Positions 28,516 through 36,756 of a DNA stretch of 64,000 bases are shown here, in pieces; the stretch's first letter is position 1; every line of letters begins with the position of its first letter. Below the pieces are notes generated by a model, which ran no database searches, was not told the origin of the DNA, and saw nothing but the letters and a program-made list of their open reading frames with translations. The stretch covers positions 496,001-560,000 of the forward strand of contig NZ_ATWI01000009.1 of NCBI RefSeq assembly GCF_000421165.1. Direction: 5' to 3'. A program made the translations under genes and the position numbers. The stretch is from Marinobacter daepoensis DSM 16072. GTDB lineage: Bacteria; Pseudomonadota; Gammaproteobacteria; Pseudomonadales; Oleiphilaceae.

Positions 28516-28737
28516 CTAGAGGCGCTCAATAGACGTGAACTTTCCGGTGTCATCAAACAGAATCCGGAAGCTGCCACGCACGCCATCCTGGAGGAAAAAA
28601 CGGGAAAGGATACGGGCCGGGAAACGAACAGAGCGTCCATCCCGGGCCCGTGTGTGGACATCGGTCGCCACGCCCTGATAGAGCTTGATCCACTCCTCAG
28701 GACTAATGTCGATGTCCACAATGATCTGCTGCATCAA
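28516..28737 (-). CDS. DUF2835 family small protein
   Basis: A 73-residue protein with the DUF2835 pattern: DIDISPEEWIKLYQGVATDV, DGRSVRFPARILSRF, GVRGSFRILFDDTGKFTSIERL. The family is small, conserved in gammaproteobacteria and without known function. It starts seven bases after htpG ends and must be part of the same heat-shock transcript, which hints at a role with HtpG or in stress. Confidence 0.85.
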   Translation of the reverse strand: MMQQIIVDIDISPEEWIKLYQGVATDVHTRARDGRSVRFPARILSRFFLQDGVRGSFRILFDDTGKFTSIERL

Positions 28738-28744
28738 TCCCGGC

Positions 28745-30637
28745 TCAGTTCGCCAGTTCCAGCAACAGACGATTAAGGCGACTAACGTAGGCGCCAGGGT
28801 CTTTCAACTGCTCGCCGCTCGCCAGGGTTGCCTGATCAAACAGCACGGCAGAGAGCTCCCTGAAACGCTCCTCACCCTGCTCGGTTTCCAGGCGCTGAAC
28901 CAACGGATGCTCTACGTTAATCTCGAAGATCGGCTTGCTTTCAGGCACTTTCTGCCCCGCCGCTTCCATGATTTTCTTCATTTGGGCGCCCATGTCGAAC
29001 TGACCCACAACCAGGCAGGCCGGAGAATCGGTCAGACGATTGGTCACACGCACTTCCTGAACCTGGTCTTCCAAGGCCCCCTTGATGCGCTCCAACAGAT
29101 CTTTGTGCTCTTTGGCCGCCTCTTCCTGATGCTTCTTGTCTTCCTCGGTTTCAACTTCACCCAGGTCGAGATCACCACGGGCAACGTCCTGGAAGGACTT
29201 ACCATCGTACTCATTCAGGTAGCCCATCATCCATTCGTCAATGCGATCAGACAGGATCAGGACCTCAATCCCCTTCTTACGGAAAACTTCCAGATGCGGG
29301 CTGCTCTTGGCCGCTGCAAAGTTGTCACCGGTAAGGTAGTAGATCTTGTTCTGGCCATCTTTCATCCGGCTGATGTAGTCGTCCAGAGAAACGTTCTGCG
29401 CTGCTTCACCGGTCTGGGTAGACGCAAACCGCAACAAACCAGCAATTTTCTCGCGGTTACTGAAGTCTTCCGCCGGGCCTTCTTTCAGGACCGCGCCGAA
29501 TTCATCCCAGAAGCCCTGGTATTCATCGCTGTCTTTCTTTGCCAGCTTGCCCAGCATATCCAGCACGCGCTTGGTCATCGCGGTGCGGATGCTGTCTACC
29601 GTGCTGTCGTTCTGCAGGATTTCCCGCGAGACGTTCAGGGACAGGTCATTCGAGTCAATCACGCCTTTGGTAAAGCGCAGATACAGCGGCAGGAACTGCT
29701 CGGCGTCATCCATGATGAACACACGCTGGACGTACAGTTTCAGGCCGCGGGGCGCTTCCCGGTTGTACAGGTCAAACGGAGCACGCTTGGGAATATACAG
29801 CAGGCTGGTGTAATCCAGCTTGCCCTCGACCTTGTTGTGAGACCAGGCAAGCGGGTCTTCAAAGTCATGGGCGATGTGTTTGTAGAATTCCTTGTATTCT
29901 TCATCCTTCACTTCGGTGCGCGGCAGGGTCCAGAGGGCGGTCGCATCGTTAACCGTCTCATCCTCGCCCTTTTTGTCCTCTTCCTCAGATTCAGACGGCA
30001 TCACCACCGGGAAAGAGATGTGGTCGGAATATTTCTTGACCAGACTGCGCAGCTTCCAGCCATCCGCGAATTCTTTATCTTCGGCTTTCAGGTGCAGAAC
30101 GATTTCAGTACCACGCTGCTCCCGGTTAACCGGCTCAATAGTGAACTCACCGTCTCCTTTGGATTCCCAGCGCACGCCTTTATCTGCCGGCTCGCCGGCT
30201 TTTCGGGTAAACACTTCCACCTTGTCGGCAACAATAAAGGCGGAGTAAAAGCCCACACCAAACTGACCAATCAGTTTGCTGTCTTTCTTTTCGTCGCCGG
30301 ACAACTGCTTGAGAAAATCGGCTGTGCCAGACTTGGCAATGGTGCCGAGGTTGGCAATAACGTCGTCACGGGACATACCGATGCCGTTATCGGCAATGGT
30401 GATGGTGCCCGCGTCTTTGTCGTAATCCAGCCGGATTCTCAGTTCGGAATCACCTTCGTAAAGTGTGTCGTCTTTCAGGGCGGCGAAGCGGAGTTTGTCT
30501 TCCGCGTCTGAAGCGTTAGAGATAAGCTCACGAAGGAAGATTTCTTTGTTTGAGTACAGAGAGTGGATCATCAGGTGAAGCAGTTGCTTCACTTCGGTCT
30601 GGAACCCAAGGGTCTCTTTGTTGGTTTCTACCGTCAT
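28745..30637 (-). CDS. htpG: Hsp90-family molecular chaperone
   Basis: A cytosolic ATP-driven chaperone of 630 residues. The GHKL ATPase domain occupies residues 1-220 with [38 protein letters not shown] and [15 protein letters not shown]. The middle domain contains KRAPFDLY and [14 protein letters not shown]. The C-terminal dimerisation domain ends LLLELAN. A sigma-32 promoter lies about 80-105 bases upstream, so heat-shock control is expected. DUF2835 follows immediately in the operon. Confidence 0.97.
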   Translation of the reverse strand: MTVETNKETLGFQTEVKQLLHLMIHSLYSNKEIFLRELISNASDAEDKLRFAALKDDTLYEGDSELRIRLDYDKDAGTITIADNGIGMSRDDVIANLGTIAKSGTADFLKQLSGDEKKDSKLIGQFGVGFYSAFIVADKVEVFTRKAGEPADKGVRWESKGDGEFTIEPVNREQRGTEIVLHLKAEDKEFADGWKLRSLVKKYSDHISFPVVMPSESEEEDKKGEDETVNDATALWTLPRTEVKDEEYKEFYKHIAHDFEDPLAWSHNKVEGKLDYTSLLYIPKRAPFDLYNREAPRGLKLYVQRVFIMDDAEQFLPLYLRFTKGVIDSNDLSLNVSREILQNDSTVDSIRTAMTKRVLDMLGKLAKKDSDEYQGFWDEFGAVLKEGPAEDFSNREKIAGLLRFASTQTGEAAQNVSLDDYISRMKDGQNKIYYLTGDNFAAAKSSPHLEVFRKKGIEVLILSDRIDEWMMGYLNEYDGKSFQDVARGDLDLGEVETEEDKKHQEEAAKEHKDLLERIKGALEDQVQEVRVTNRLTDSPACLVVGQFDMGAQMKKIMEAAGQKVPESKPIFEINVEHPLVQRLETEQGEERFRELSAVLFDQATLASGEQLKDPGAYVSRLNRLLLELAN

Positions 30638-30716
30638 GGCTGTGTTGGTCTCCTGCTGTTTTGGTTTGGCTGATCACACAGCAACACCGTGCTGTGAGCC
30701 CTGTCAATGACATTGA

Positions 30717-30743
30717 AAATGGGGGTGGGCCGGGGCATTTCAA
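30717..30743 (-). promoter_or_regulatory. Sigma-32 (heat-shock) promoter of htpG
   Basis: On the minus strand TTGAAA (30743-30738), a 13-base spacer and CCCCATTT (30724-30717) match the sigma-32 consensus closely. The -35 box lies in the loop of a perfect eight-pair inverted repeat (30728-30735 with 30744-30751). Confidence 0.8.
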
Positions 30744-30762
30744 CCCCGGCCGGAAGGCAATA

Positions 30763-31197
30763 TCAGTCTTCGAGCAGAAAGTGCGCCCGAGCAGTGGCAA
30801 TGGGTTGGGAACGGGACTTCTGCCAGGCAGAGATCATTACGTTGGCCACCCGGTTACCCTGACGGGTAAGTCGGCATTCGGCGTAGGTTTCCCGGTTCAG
30901 GCCAGCACGCAGGTAATCGAGGGAAAAGTCGACGATGCGCGGCATGCGGAAGGTGTCCTGTGACATAATCAGGTAGATCGCCGCTGACATCTCCATGAAC
31001 CCGCCGATGACACCGCCGTGGATGGCCGGCAAAATGGGGTTACCCAGATTCTCTTCTTTTTTGGGCAAGCGAAAAATCAGGTCGTCGCCAAAACGGTCGC
31101 ACTGAAGACCAATCCAGCTGGCGTACGGAATACTCTCCATCATGCGGGAAAAGTCACCGGTTTCCTGGGTGTAGCGGAGAATTTCCGGGTCGGTCAT
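30763..31197 (-). CDS. PaaI-type hotdog-fold thioesterase
   Basis: A 144-residue hotdog protein with the motif IHGGVIGGFMEMSAA on the long central helix, where the catalytic residue sits, and strands VDFSLDYLRAG and AECRLTRQGNRVANVMISAW. It would hydrolyse acyl-CoA thioesters; chain preference is not evident. It overlaps the preceding thioesterase gene by four bases (ATGA), so the two are translationally coupled and may work as a pair. Confidence 0.85.
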   Translation of the reverse strand: MTDPEILRYTQETGDFSRMMESIPYASWIGLQCDRFGDDLIFRLPKKEENLGNPILPAIHGGVIGGFMEMSAAIYLIMSQDTFRMPRIVDFSLDYLRAGLNRETYAECRLTRQGNRVANVMISAWQKSRSQPIATARAHFLLED

Positions 31198-31664
31198 TCT
31201 TCACCTCCGGCAATCAGGTCTCGATAGGGTTTCGGCGTGGCGTCTTTGCCAATGCGCATGAACGTGCCCACGCAGTTGGCAATGGTTTCGCCGCCTTCCT
31301 GATAGGCCTCACAACGGGTAAATATAATGTTCCGGGTGATTTTGTAGGTCTCAGCCCTGGCGTACACTGGCTTTCGCGGTTCTGCAGGGCGCATGTAGTC
31401 CACCCTCAGGTCCAGCGTCGGACACAGCTCAAAGTCTTCCAGCGCACAGATCATCACGGAACCCGATGCGGTATCCATCAGCGTGGTAATGGCCCCGCCA
31501 TGGATCACGCCAGTGTCCGGGTTGCCAATGATCTTATCGCTGTATGGCAGCTCAACGACCAGGTAGCCTTCCCCCGCCTCAATGGCGTTCAGGCCAAGCT
31601 CTCGCCCTTGGTTGAGCGTACTGATAAACCGGTTGACCCGGCTGATTCGGGTTTCGTCATTCAT
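31194..31664 (-). CDS. PaaI-type hotdog-fold thioesterase
   Basis: A 156-residue hotdog protein with the signature VIHGGAITTLMDTASG, followed by TLDLRVDYMRPAEPRKPVYARAE. It is a paralogue of the thioesterase gene it overlaps by four bases, and is first in the pair. A heteromeric enzyme or two related substrate ranges are possible. Upstream lies the DUF599 gene 18 bases away on the same strand, so all three may form one operon. Confidence 0.85.
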   Translation of the reverse strand: MNDETRISRVNRFISTLNQGRELGLNAIEAGEGYLVVELPYSDKIIGNPDTGVIHGGAITTLMDTASGSVMICALEDFELCPTLDLRVDYMRPAEPRKPVYARAETYKITRNIIFTRCEAYQEGGETIANCVGTFMRIGKDATPKPYRDLIAGGEE

Positions 31665-31682
31665 TCAGGACTGTCCTGCAGA

Positions 31683-32423
31683 TCAGCTTTTCGATTTTAC
31701 GTCGGTCTCGGTGCGTGCAGGTATGGCTTCTTCGAAGACCTTGCCATCACGCAGCGCACTCAAAGCGTCAGAGTGAAACTCCCGGCGGTACAGTACGTAT
31801 ACCACCAGAGTTGAGGCTGCCATAAAGACAACCGGATGGATAAACCAGGCAACCACGGCCAGAGCGTAGTAATACGACCGCAACCCAAGGTTGAAGGCGT
31901 CCCCCGCCAGGTTGCAAATATTACCGGCGCTGCGGGCAAACGCTTCACGGGCTGCCGGGCTGGTTTTGCTGTCGTCTGGCAAGGGCGCGCTGCCAATCAT
32001 CACGGCCACAAAATTGTACATCCGCATAGACCAGGTAAACTTGAAGAAGGCATAGATAAACACCACCAACAAAACCACCAGCCTCAGCTCCCAGATTTCC
32101 CGGCTGGGCACCACCGAGAACGGCATGGTGGCAAAGATCTCCATGGCTTCACTGGTGTACCCCAGCGCGGTGATAATACCCGCCAGAATCAGCAGGCAAC
32201 TGGACGCGAAGAAAGCACCGTTGCGCTCCAGATTACCGACCACGGAGGCATCGGAGATACGGTTTTCCCGCTTGAGCATCACCCGCATCCAGTCTTCCCG
32301 GTAGAGATCAAGCGTGTTAGAGAGGCAGGAACGGGAATTGGCCCGGTTCCGGGAATACCATGTGTAGCCTCCCCAGCAGGCGATGAACCAGAAGAGCGCC
32401 AGAAAATCCAGATAATAGGTCAT
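31683..32423 (-). CDS. DUF599 membrane protein
   Basis: A 246-residue protein with about four hydrophobic segments: the N-terminal YYLDFLALFWFIACWGGY, then near 72-90, 113-130 and 190-220. The pattern R-E-x-R-I-x-D near residue 55 and RNGAFFASSCLLILAGI are typical of DUF599. The family is widespread in proteobacteria and has no known role. It may head the operon with the two thioesterases, suggesting a lipid-related function, which is inference only. Confidence 0.82.
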   Translation of the reverse strand: MTYYLDFLALFWFIACWGGYTWYSRNRANSRSCLSNTLDLYREDWMRVMLKRENRISDASVVGNLERNGAFFASSCLLILAGIITALGYTSEAMEIFATMPFSVVPSREIWELRLVVLLVVFIYAFFKFTWSMRMYNFVAVMIGSAPLPDDSKTSPAAREAFARSAGNICNLAGDAFNLGLRSYYYALAVVAWFIHPVVFMAASTLVVYVLYRREFHSDALSALRDGKVFEEAIPARTETDVKSKS

Positions 32424-32620
32424 TTAGGTGGTTACAGGCCTGCATTACCGGGGGTGAAAAAAACCATCTTCTCTCTATGATACGCCATGGGGCCATGGCC
32501 GGCCACCATGCGCCCCGGCCTGCTTTCGGAGACACCGACACGCACTCCGGCCGCAGTATTGGAAAAGCGTCTGTGCTATAAACGAATTTCAACGCTAAGG
32601 AACCAGAGGTGATACCAGGA

Positions 32621-33895
32621 ATGTTGAGCAGATATCTCGCAATTGCCACCCTTACGCTGACGCTGACCGGCCTGGGAGGCTGTACTGTGAACCCGGTAAC
32701 GGGCGAAAAGCAGCTCTCACTGATATCTGAAAGCCAGGAGCTGGCCCTCGGGGCGGAACAGTACACACCGACCCAACAAACTCAGGGTGGCCGTTTCTAT
32801 ATTGATCCCGAACTCTCGATCTACATCCGGGACGTTGGCCAGAAACTGGCCCGGGTGAGCGATCGCCCAGACCTCCCCTACGAGTTCGTGGTGCTCAACA
32901 GCAGTGTTCCCAACGCCTGGGCCCTGCCCGGTGGCAAAATTGCCATCAACCGTGGACTGCTGGCCGAACTGGACGACGAGGCCCAGCTGGCCTCTGTGCT
33001 TGGGCATGAAATTGTGCACGCTGCGGCCAGACACAGTGTCCAGCGTATGCAACAGGGCATGCTGATCAGTGCGGGGGTCGCAGGTTTGGGCTTTGCACTG
33101 TCGGACAATGAATGGGCAGGACTGATTATGGGAGGCGCGGCCGTCGGCGCACAGCTGGCACTGGCCCAGTACAGCCAGGGAGACGAGCTGGAATCAGATT
33201 CTTACGGCATCCGCTACATGAAAGAAGCCGGCTATGACCCTCAGGCAGCGGTAGAACTTCAGGAACTGTTTCTCCGGCTGTCAGAAGGCCGCCAGAGTGG
33301 CTGGCTGGACGGACTGTTTGCCACCCACCCCCCCTCCGCAAAGCGAGTTCAGGAAAACCAGGAGCTGGTTTTTAAAATCGGTGCCGGCGGTTTCCGGGGC
33401 AAAGAGATTTATCAACGGCGTATCGCCAAGATAAAGGAACTCAAGCCCGCCTACGATGCCCACGACAAGGCCCTGAAGCTGGCTTCGGAAGCTGAATTCA
33501 AGGCTGCGCTGGAACAGATCGACAAAGCGATCAGGCAGGAGCCCCGGGAAGCCATGTTTTTCGCCCTGCGTGGTCGTATCCACGGTAGCATGGATAACCC
33601 TGACCTCGCCAAAGCCGACTTTGACAAAGCGGTGTCACTGTACCCGGAGATGTTTCAGTACCAGCTTTACAACGGCTTGAATGAACTGGAGCTGAACAAC
33701 CTGACAGCCGCCCGGGATCACCTGCAGAAGGCCAATCAGGTGGTGCCCACCTCAATAGCCTACCTGAGGCTGGGCGACATTGCCCGCCAGCAGGGTCAAC
33801 GCAAAGATGCCGTGGCCAACTACTCAAAGGCAGCAGAAGCCGGTGGCAACATCGGCGAGGAAGCCAAACGTAAGCTGGCCGAGCTAAGCAACTGA
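32621..33895 (+). CDS. M48-family metalloprotease lipoprotein with C-terminal TPR repeats
   Basis: A 424-residue exported protein. The signal peptide ends in a lipobox (LGGC, Cys21). The zinc motif HEIVH (129-133) and the third-ligand region GDELESDSYGIRYM define an M48 peptidase. The C-terminal 150 residues contain tetratricopeptide-like repeats (AKADFDKAVSLYP, TAARDHLQKANQVVP, KDAVANYSKAAEAG). The layout resembles BepA (YfgC), which assists and degrades outer-membrane proteins; an anchoring difference is the lipobox. Start ATG 32621 has AGAGGTGA eight bases ahead. A terminator follows. Confidence 0.9.
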   Translation: MLSRYLAIATLTLTLTGLGGCTVNPVTGEKQLSLISESQELALGAEQYTPTQQTQGGRFYIDPELSIYIRDVGQKLARVSDRPDLPYEFVVLNSSVPNAWALPGGKIAINRGLLAELDDEAQLASVLGHEIVHAAARHSVQRMQQGMLISAGVAGLGFALSDNEWAGLIMGGAAVGAQLALAQYSQGDELESDSYGIRYMKEAGYDPQAAVELQELFLRLSEGRQSGWLDGLFATHPPSAKRVQENQELVFKIGAGGFRGKEIYQRRIAKIKELKPAYDAHDKALKLASEAEFKAALEQIDKAIRQEPREAMFFALRGRIHGSMDNPDLAKADFDKAVSLYPEMFQYQLYNGLNELELNNLTAARDHLQKANQVVPTSIAYLRLGDIARQQGQRKDAVANYSKAAEAGGNIGEEAKRKLAELSN

Positions 33896-33916
33896 TCGCT
33901 CCGGCGAACCCTCACC

Positions 33917-33948
33917 AAAGCCGGGCACTCCCAAGTCCGGCTTTTTTT
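33917..33948 (+). terminator. Rho-independent terminator of the M48 protease gene
   Basis: AAAGCCGG pairs with CCGGCTTT and runs into seven T residues. Confidence 0.88.
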
Positions 33949-34049
33949 GTGCCCGTCACATTTGCTGCCCTGACACACCCATCGCGTCAATGATTGCATT
34001 GACTTCTAGAGCAATAACTCTAAAAATCAAAAAATCCAACAACAAACGG

Positions 34050-34604
34050 ATGGCGACCATGATTGCAAAACGACTTCAGCCAATGGCGTCTCATGCCAGG
34101 CGCAGCTATGTAGAGTTGATGTTCCAGGTGATGGGCCGGGCACTTCAGGCCATCAGTGAAGTGGATGAAACCACCCGCACCGAAACCCGGGAACTGCCAG
34201 AGGGGTTCCTGTTTGAAATGCAGGTAATGCCGAATGGGCCAAAACTGATCGTTGAACACACGGGGGATGGCCGATTGCATTTCCATGGCGACCAGGCACC
34301 CCGACCGGTCGATCTGTCCATCCAGTTCAAACACATTGCCCATGCATTCCTGGTGCTTTCCTTCCAGGAGAAAACCTCCGTGGCCTTTGCCAACGACCGC
34401 ATGTTGGTGGATGGAGATATCAGCTATGCCGTCAGGATGACCCGGGTTCTCAATCGTCTGGAATCGTTCATTCTTCCTAAACTGGTTGCAGAGCGGGCGG
34501 TCAAGGAGTATCCGGCCAATCTCAAACTGCCGGAGAAGCTGATCAACGCTGCCCGAATCTACCTGAAAGTCGCCTCTAATTTTGTCGAGACAGTGAGAGC
34601 ATAA
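34050..34604 (+). CDS. SCP2-like lipid-binding domain protein
   Basis: About 184 residues. From residue 50 on, the pattern FLFEMQVMPNGPKLIVEH, DLSIQFKHIAHAFLVLSFQEKTSVAFANDRMLVDGDISYAVRMTRVLNRLES resembles the SCP2 sterol-carrier fold, which binds hydrophobic ligands. Match by eye only. The start is uncertain: ATG 34050 or 34059, with an open frame back to 33990. Its stop codon overlaps the start of the iron alcohol dehydrogenase gene by one base, so the two are translationally coupled. A role in delivering a lipid alcohol or aldehyde to that enzyme is plausible. Confidence 0.6.
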   Translation: MATMIAKRLQPMASHARRSYVELMFQVMGRALQAISEVDETTRTETRELPEGFLFEMQVMPNGPKLIVEHTGDGRLHFHGDQAPRPVDLSIQFKHIAHAFLVLSFQEKTSVAFANDRMLVDGDISYAVRMTRVLNRLESFILPKLVAERAVKEYPANLKLPEKLINAARIYLKVASNFVETVRA

Positions 34605-35791
34605 TGACCAATAACTACTATGAGTTCTTCTGCCCGGTTAAGGTGATTGCCGGAAAATCCGCGCTGGAACACCTTCCTTATGAGCTGACCGGGCTGGCGG
34701 CAAAACGGCCCATGATTGTGACCGACAAAGGGGTTCGCGCCGCAGGCTTGCTGGACCCGGTGATTTCAGCCTGTGAAGAAAGCGGGCTCGAAATCGTCTC
34801 TGTTTACGACGATGTGCCGCCCGATTCCTCCACCTCGGTGGTTCGGGATATTGCCGGTGTGTATCGGCAGGAAAAGTGCGATTCCATCATCGCGGTGGGG
34901 GGCGGCTCTGCCATCGATACCGGAAAAGCGGTCAACATTCTGGTGTCCGAAGGCGGCGATGACATTGCCAGATACAGCGGTGCGGGCATTCTCAAGCACC
35001 CCCTGAAACCTTTTTTCGTCATTCCAACCACGGCCGGCACTGGCTCAGAAGTCACCTCTGTAGCCGTGATTACCGATGAGAGCAAAGGCGTGAAGCTGCC
35101 CTTCACGTCCTCATTCCTGCTCCCCAACGCCGCCATCATCGACCCCCGGATGACACTGACTCTGCCGCCTCATATCACGGCCGCAACGGCAATGGATGCC
35201 CTTACCCACGCCACCGAAGCCTTCACCTGCATGGCGAAGAATCCGCTCAGCGACGCCTATGCTACGGCGGCTATACGGAAAGTCAGCCAGTCTCTGGTAG
35301 CGGTGATGGACAATCCCAAAGATACCGATGGCCGGCTTGAACTGGCCCAGGCCTCAACCATGGCAGGCATCGCATTCTCCAATTCCATGGTGGGGCTTGT
35401 GCACTCTCTGGGCCACGCCACTGGTGCCATCTGTCACTTGCCTCACGGGCTCTGCATGAGCCTGTACTTGCCCTACGTTCTGGAATTCAACCTTGAGACC
35501 ATTCGCGAGCCACTGGGCGAACTGCTGTTGTATCTGGAAGGCCCCGAAGTCTACTCAGCCACCCCCGCAGCCCGACGTGCCGAAGCCAGTATTTCCGCCA
35601 TCCGGAAGCTACGGGACGCACTGTACAAGCGGTGTGAACTGCCCAGAACGTTGAAGGAAACCGGCAAAGTACTGGAGAGCCAGCTGGAAAGCATCGCCAG
35701 ACTCGCACTGGACGACGGTTCCATCATGTTCAACCCCAGGGAAGTGAGCCTCGACGACGCCATGGCAGTACTGCGCCGCGCCTGGGCCTGA
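34604..35791 (+). CDS. Iron-containing alcohol dehydrogenase (group III)
   Basis: A 395-residue NAD(P)-dependent dehydrogenase. The cofactor region is AVGGGSAIDTGKAVNI, and the substrate side has IPTTAGTGSEVT. The metal ligands fall in DALTHATEAF and in GLVHSLGHATGAICHLPHGLCMS, with the conserved histidines. The substrate is unknown; coupling with an SCP2-like gene favours a long-chain or otherwise hydrophobic alcohol or aldehyde. A perfect stem-loop follows the gene. Confidence 0.92.
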   Translation: MTNNYYEFFCPVKVIAGKSALEHLPYELTGLAAKRPMIVTDKGVRAAGLLDPVISACEESGLEIVSVYDDVPPDSSTSVVRDIAGVYRQEKCDSIIAVGGGSAIDTGKAVNILVSEGGDDIARYSGAGILKHPLKPFFVIPTTAGTGSEVTSVAVITDESKGVKLPFTSSFLLPNAAIIDPRMTLTLPPHITAATAMDALTHATEAFTCMAKNPLSDAYATAAIRKVSQSLVAVMDNPKDTDGRLELAQASTMAGIAFSNSMVGLVHSLGHATGAICHLPHGLCMSLYLPYVLEFNLETIREPLGELLLYLEGPEVYSATPAARRAEASISAIRKLRDALYKRCELPRTLKETGKVLESQLESIARLALDDGSIMFNPREVSLDDAMAVLRRAWA

Positions 35792-35805
35792 CTCGGAATA
35801 ACCAT

Positions 35806-35836
35806 AGACTAACCCCGTTTCTCCCGGGGTTAGTCT
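35806..35836 (+). terminator. Stem-loop after the Fe-ADH gene
   Basis: AGACTAACCCC and GGGGTTAGTCT pair perfectly over 11 bases with a nine-base loop. No T run follows, so its efficiency as a terminator is uncertain. Confidence 0.6.
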
Positions 35837-35960
35837 AAAGTCAGATTCACAATGATTGAAATAAAACGGTAAAAAGGTAATATTTAGGTGCATACTGGCA
35901 GGGAGTTGGCCGGATAATCATCACACTAATGCATGGGCCTGACCTATCCAGAGTTCCGCG

Positions 35961-36749
35961 ATGAAGAGAGTCCCTATCCCCAAGGCCAGACGCATCCTGT
36001 CGGCGGTCGTTACCTTCACAAGCCTGGCGATTCCCTTTACAACTCTGAACGCATCCGCTCAGCCCGGGCAAGATAACCAGACGTTCCGATTCAACATCTC
36101 CCCCAATGGCTACCCCCCGTATCTGATCGTCAACGAACAGCAACCATCCGGTATTATGTGGGATGTGGTGAACCTGATCGTCCCCCGCCTGGGATACGAA
36201 GTGAAACCACTGATGATTCCCCGAAAGCGGGTGGACCCCATGCTGGCGGACGGCTACATCGACGGTACACCCCGTGCCATCGAATGGACCGAAAACCCGG
36301 AGAACTTCCTGTTTACAGATTCAGTTGTCCACGTTGAGGAAGTGTTTTTCTTTCCCAACACTTCGGAGCTGGACTACGAGCATCCCACCGATCTATACGG
36401 CAAGACTGTCGTCACGCACCTGGGCTACCTGTACCCGACGCTGGAACCCTACTTTGGTGACCGGCGGATCAAACGCTTTGATGTGTCAAGGGACCGGGAC
36501 ATGTTCACCTTTGTCTTGCACGGAGATCAGTTTCACGCCGCGCTGGCCGACAAACTGGTGGGTCGCTGGATTCTGAGAAACGAGGGGCTGTCTGGCGAGT
36601 TTCGTTCATCAGAGGAAGGCATCAGTCAGTTTGGTTTCCGGATTATGCTCAGAAAAGACTGGAGCGACTTCGCCAAAGCCTTTAATCAGGAGCTCGAAAC
36701 CATCCGCAAGAATGGCGAACTGGAGGCCATACTTGCGGACTACCGTTAA
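35961..36749 (+). CDS. Periplasmic solute-binding protein, family 3-like
   Basis: A 262-residue exported protein with a signal peptide (cleavage near NASA-QP). The sequence FRFNISPNGYPPYLIVNEQQPSGIMWDVVNLI follows the start of SBP_bac_3 proteins (ligand-binding lobe), and LDYEHPTDLYGKTVVTHLGY resembles the hinge region. Such proteins bind amino acids or act as sensors. No transporter genes are adjacent, so it is an orphan and may serve an importer encoded elsewhere. Confidence 0.8.
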   Translation: MKRVPIPKARRILSAVVTFTSLAIPFTTLNASAQPGQDNQTFRFNISPNGYPPYLIVNEQQPSGIMWDVVNLIVPRLGYEVKPLMIPRKRVDPMLADGYIDGTPRAIEWTENPENFLFTDSVVHVEEVFFFPNTSELDYEHPTDLYGKTVVTHLGYLYPTLEPYFGDRRIKRFDVSRDRDMFTFVLHGDQFHAALADKLVGRWILRNEGLSGEFRSSEEGISQFGFRIMLRKDWSDFAKAFNQELETIRKNGELEAILADYR

Positions 36750-36756
36750 GAACGGA

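Noticed and set aside
28685..30511. A 608-codon open frame on the plus strand inside htpG
   Set aside because: It is antisense to a clear Hsp90 gene, in a codon-biased high-GC region that leaves the opposite strand open by chance. The product has no recognisable domain.
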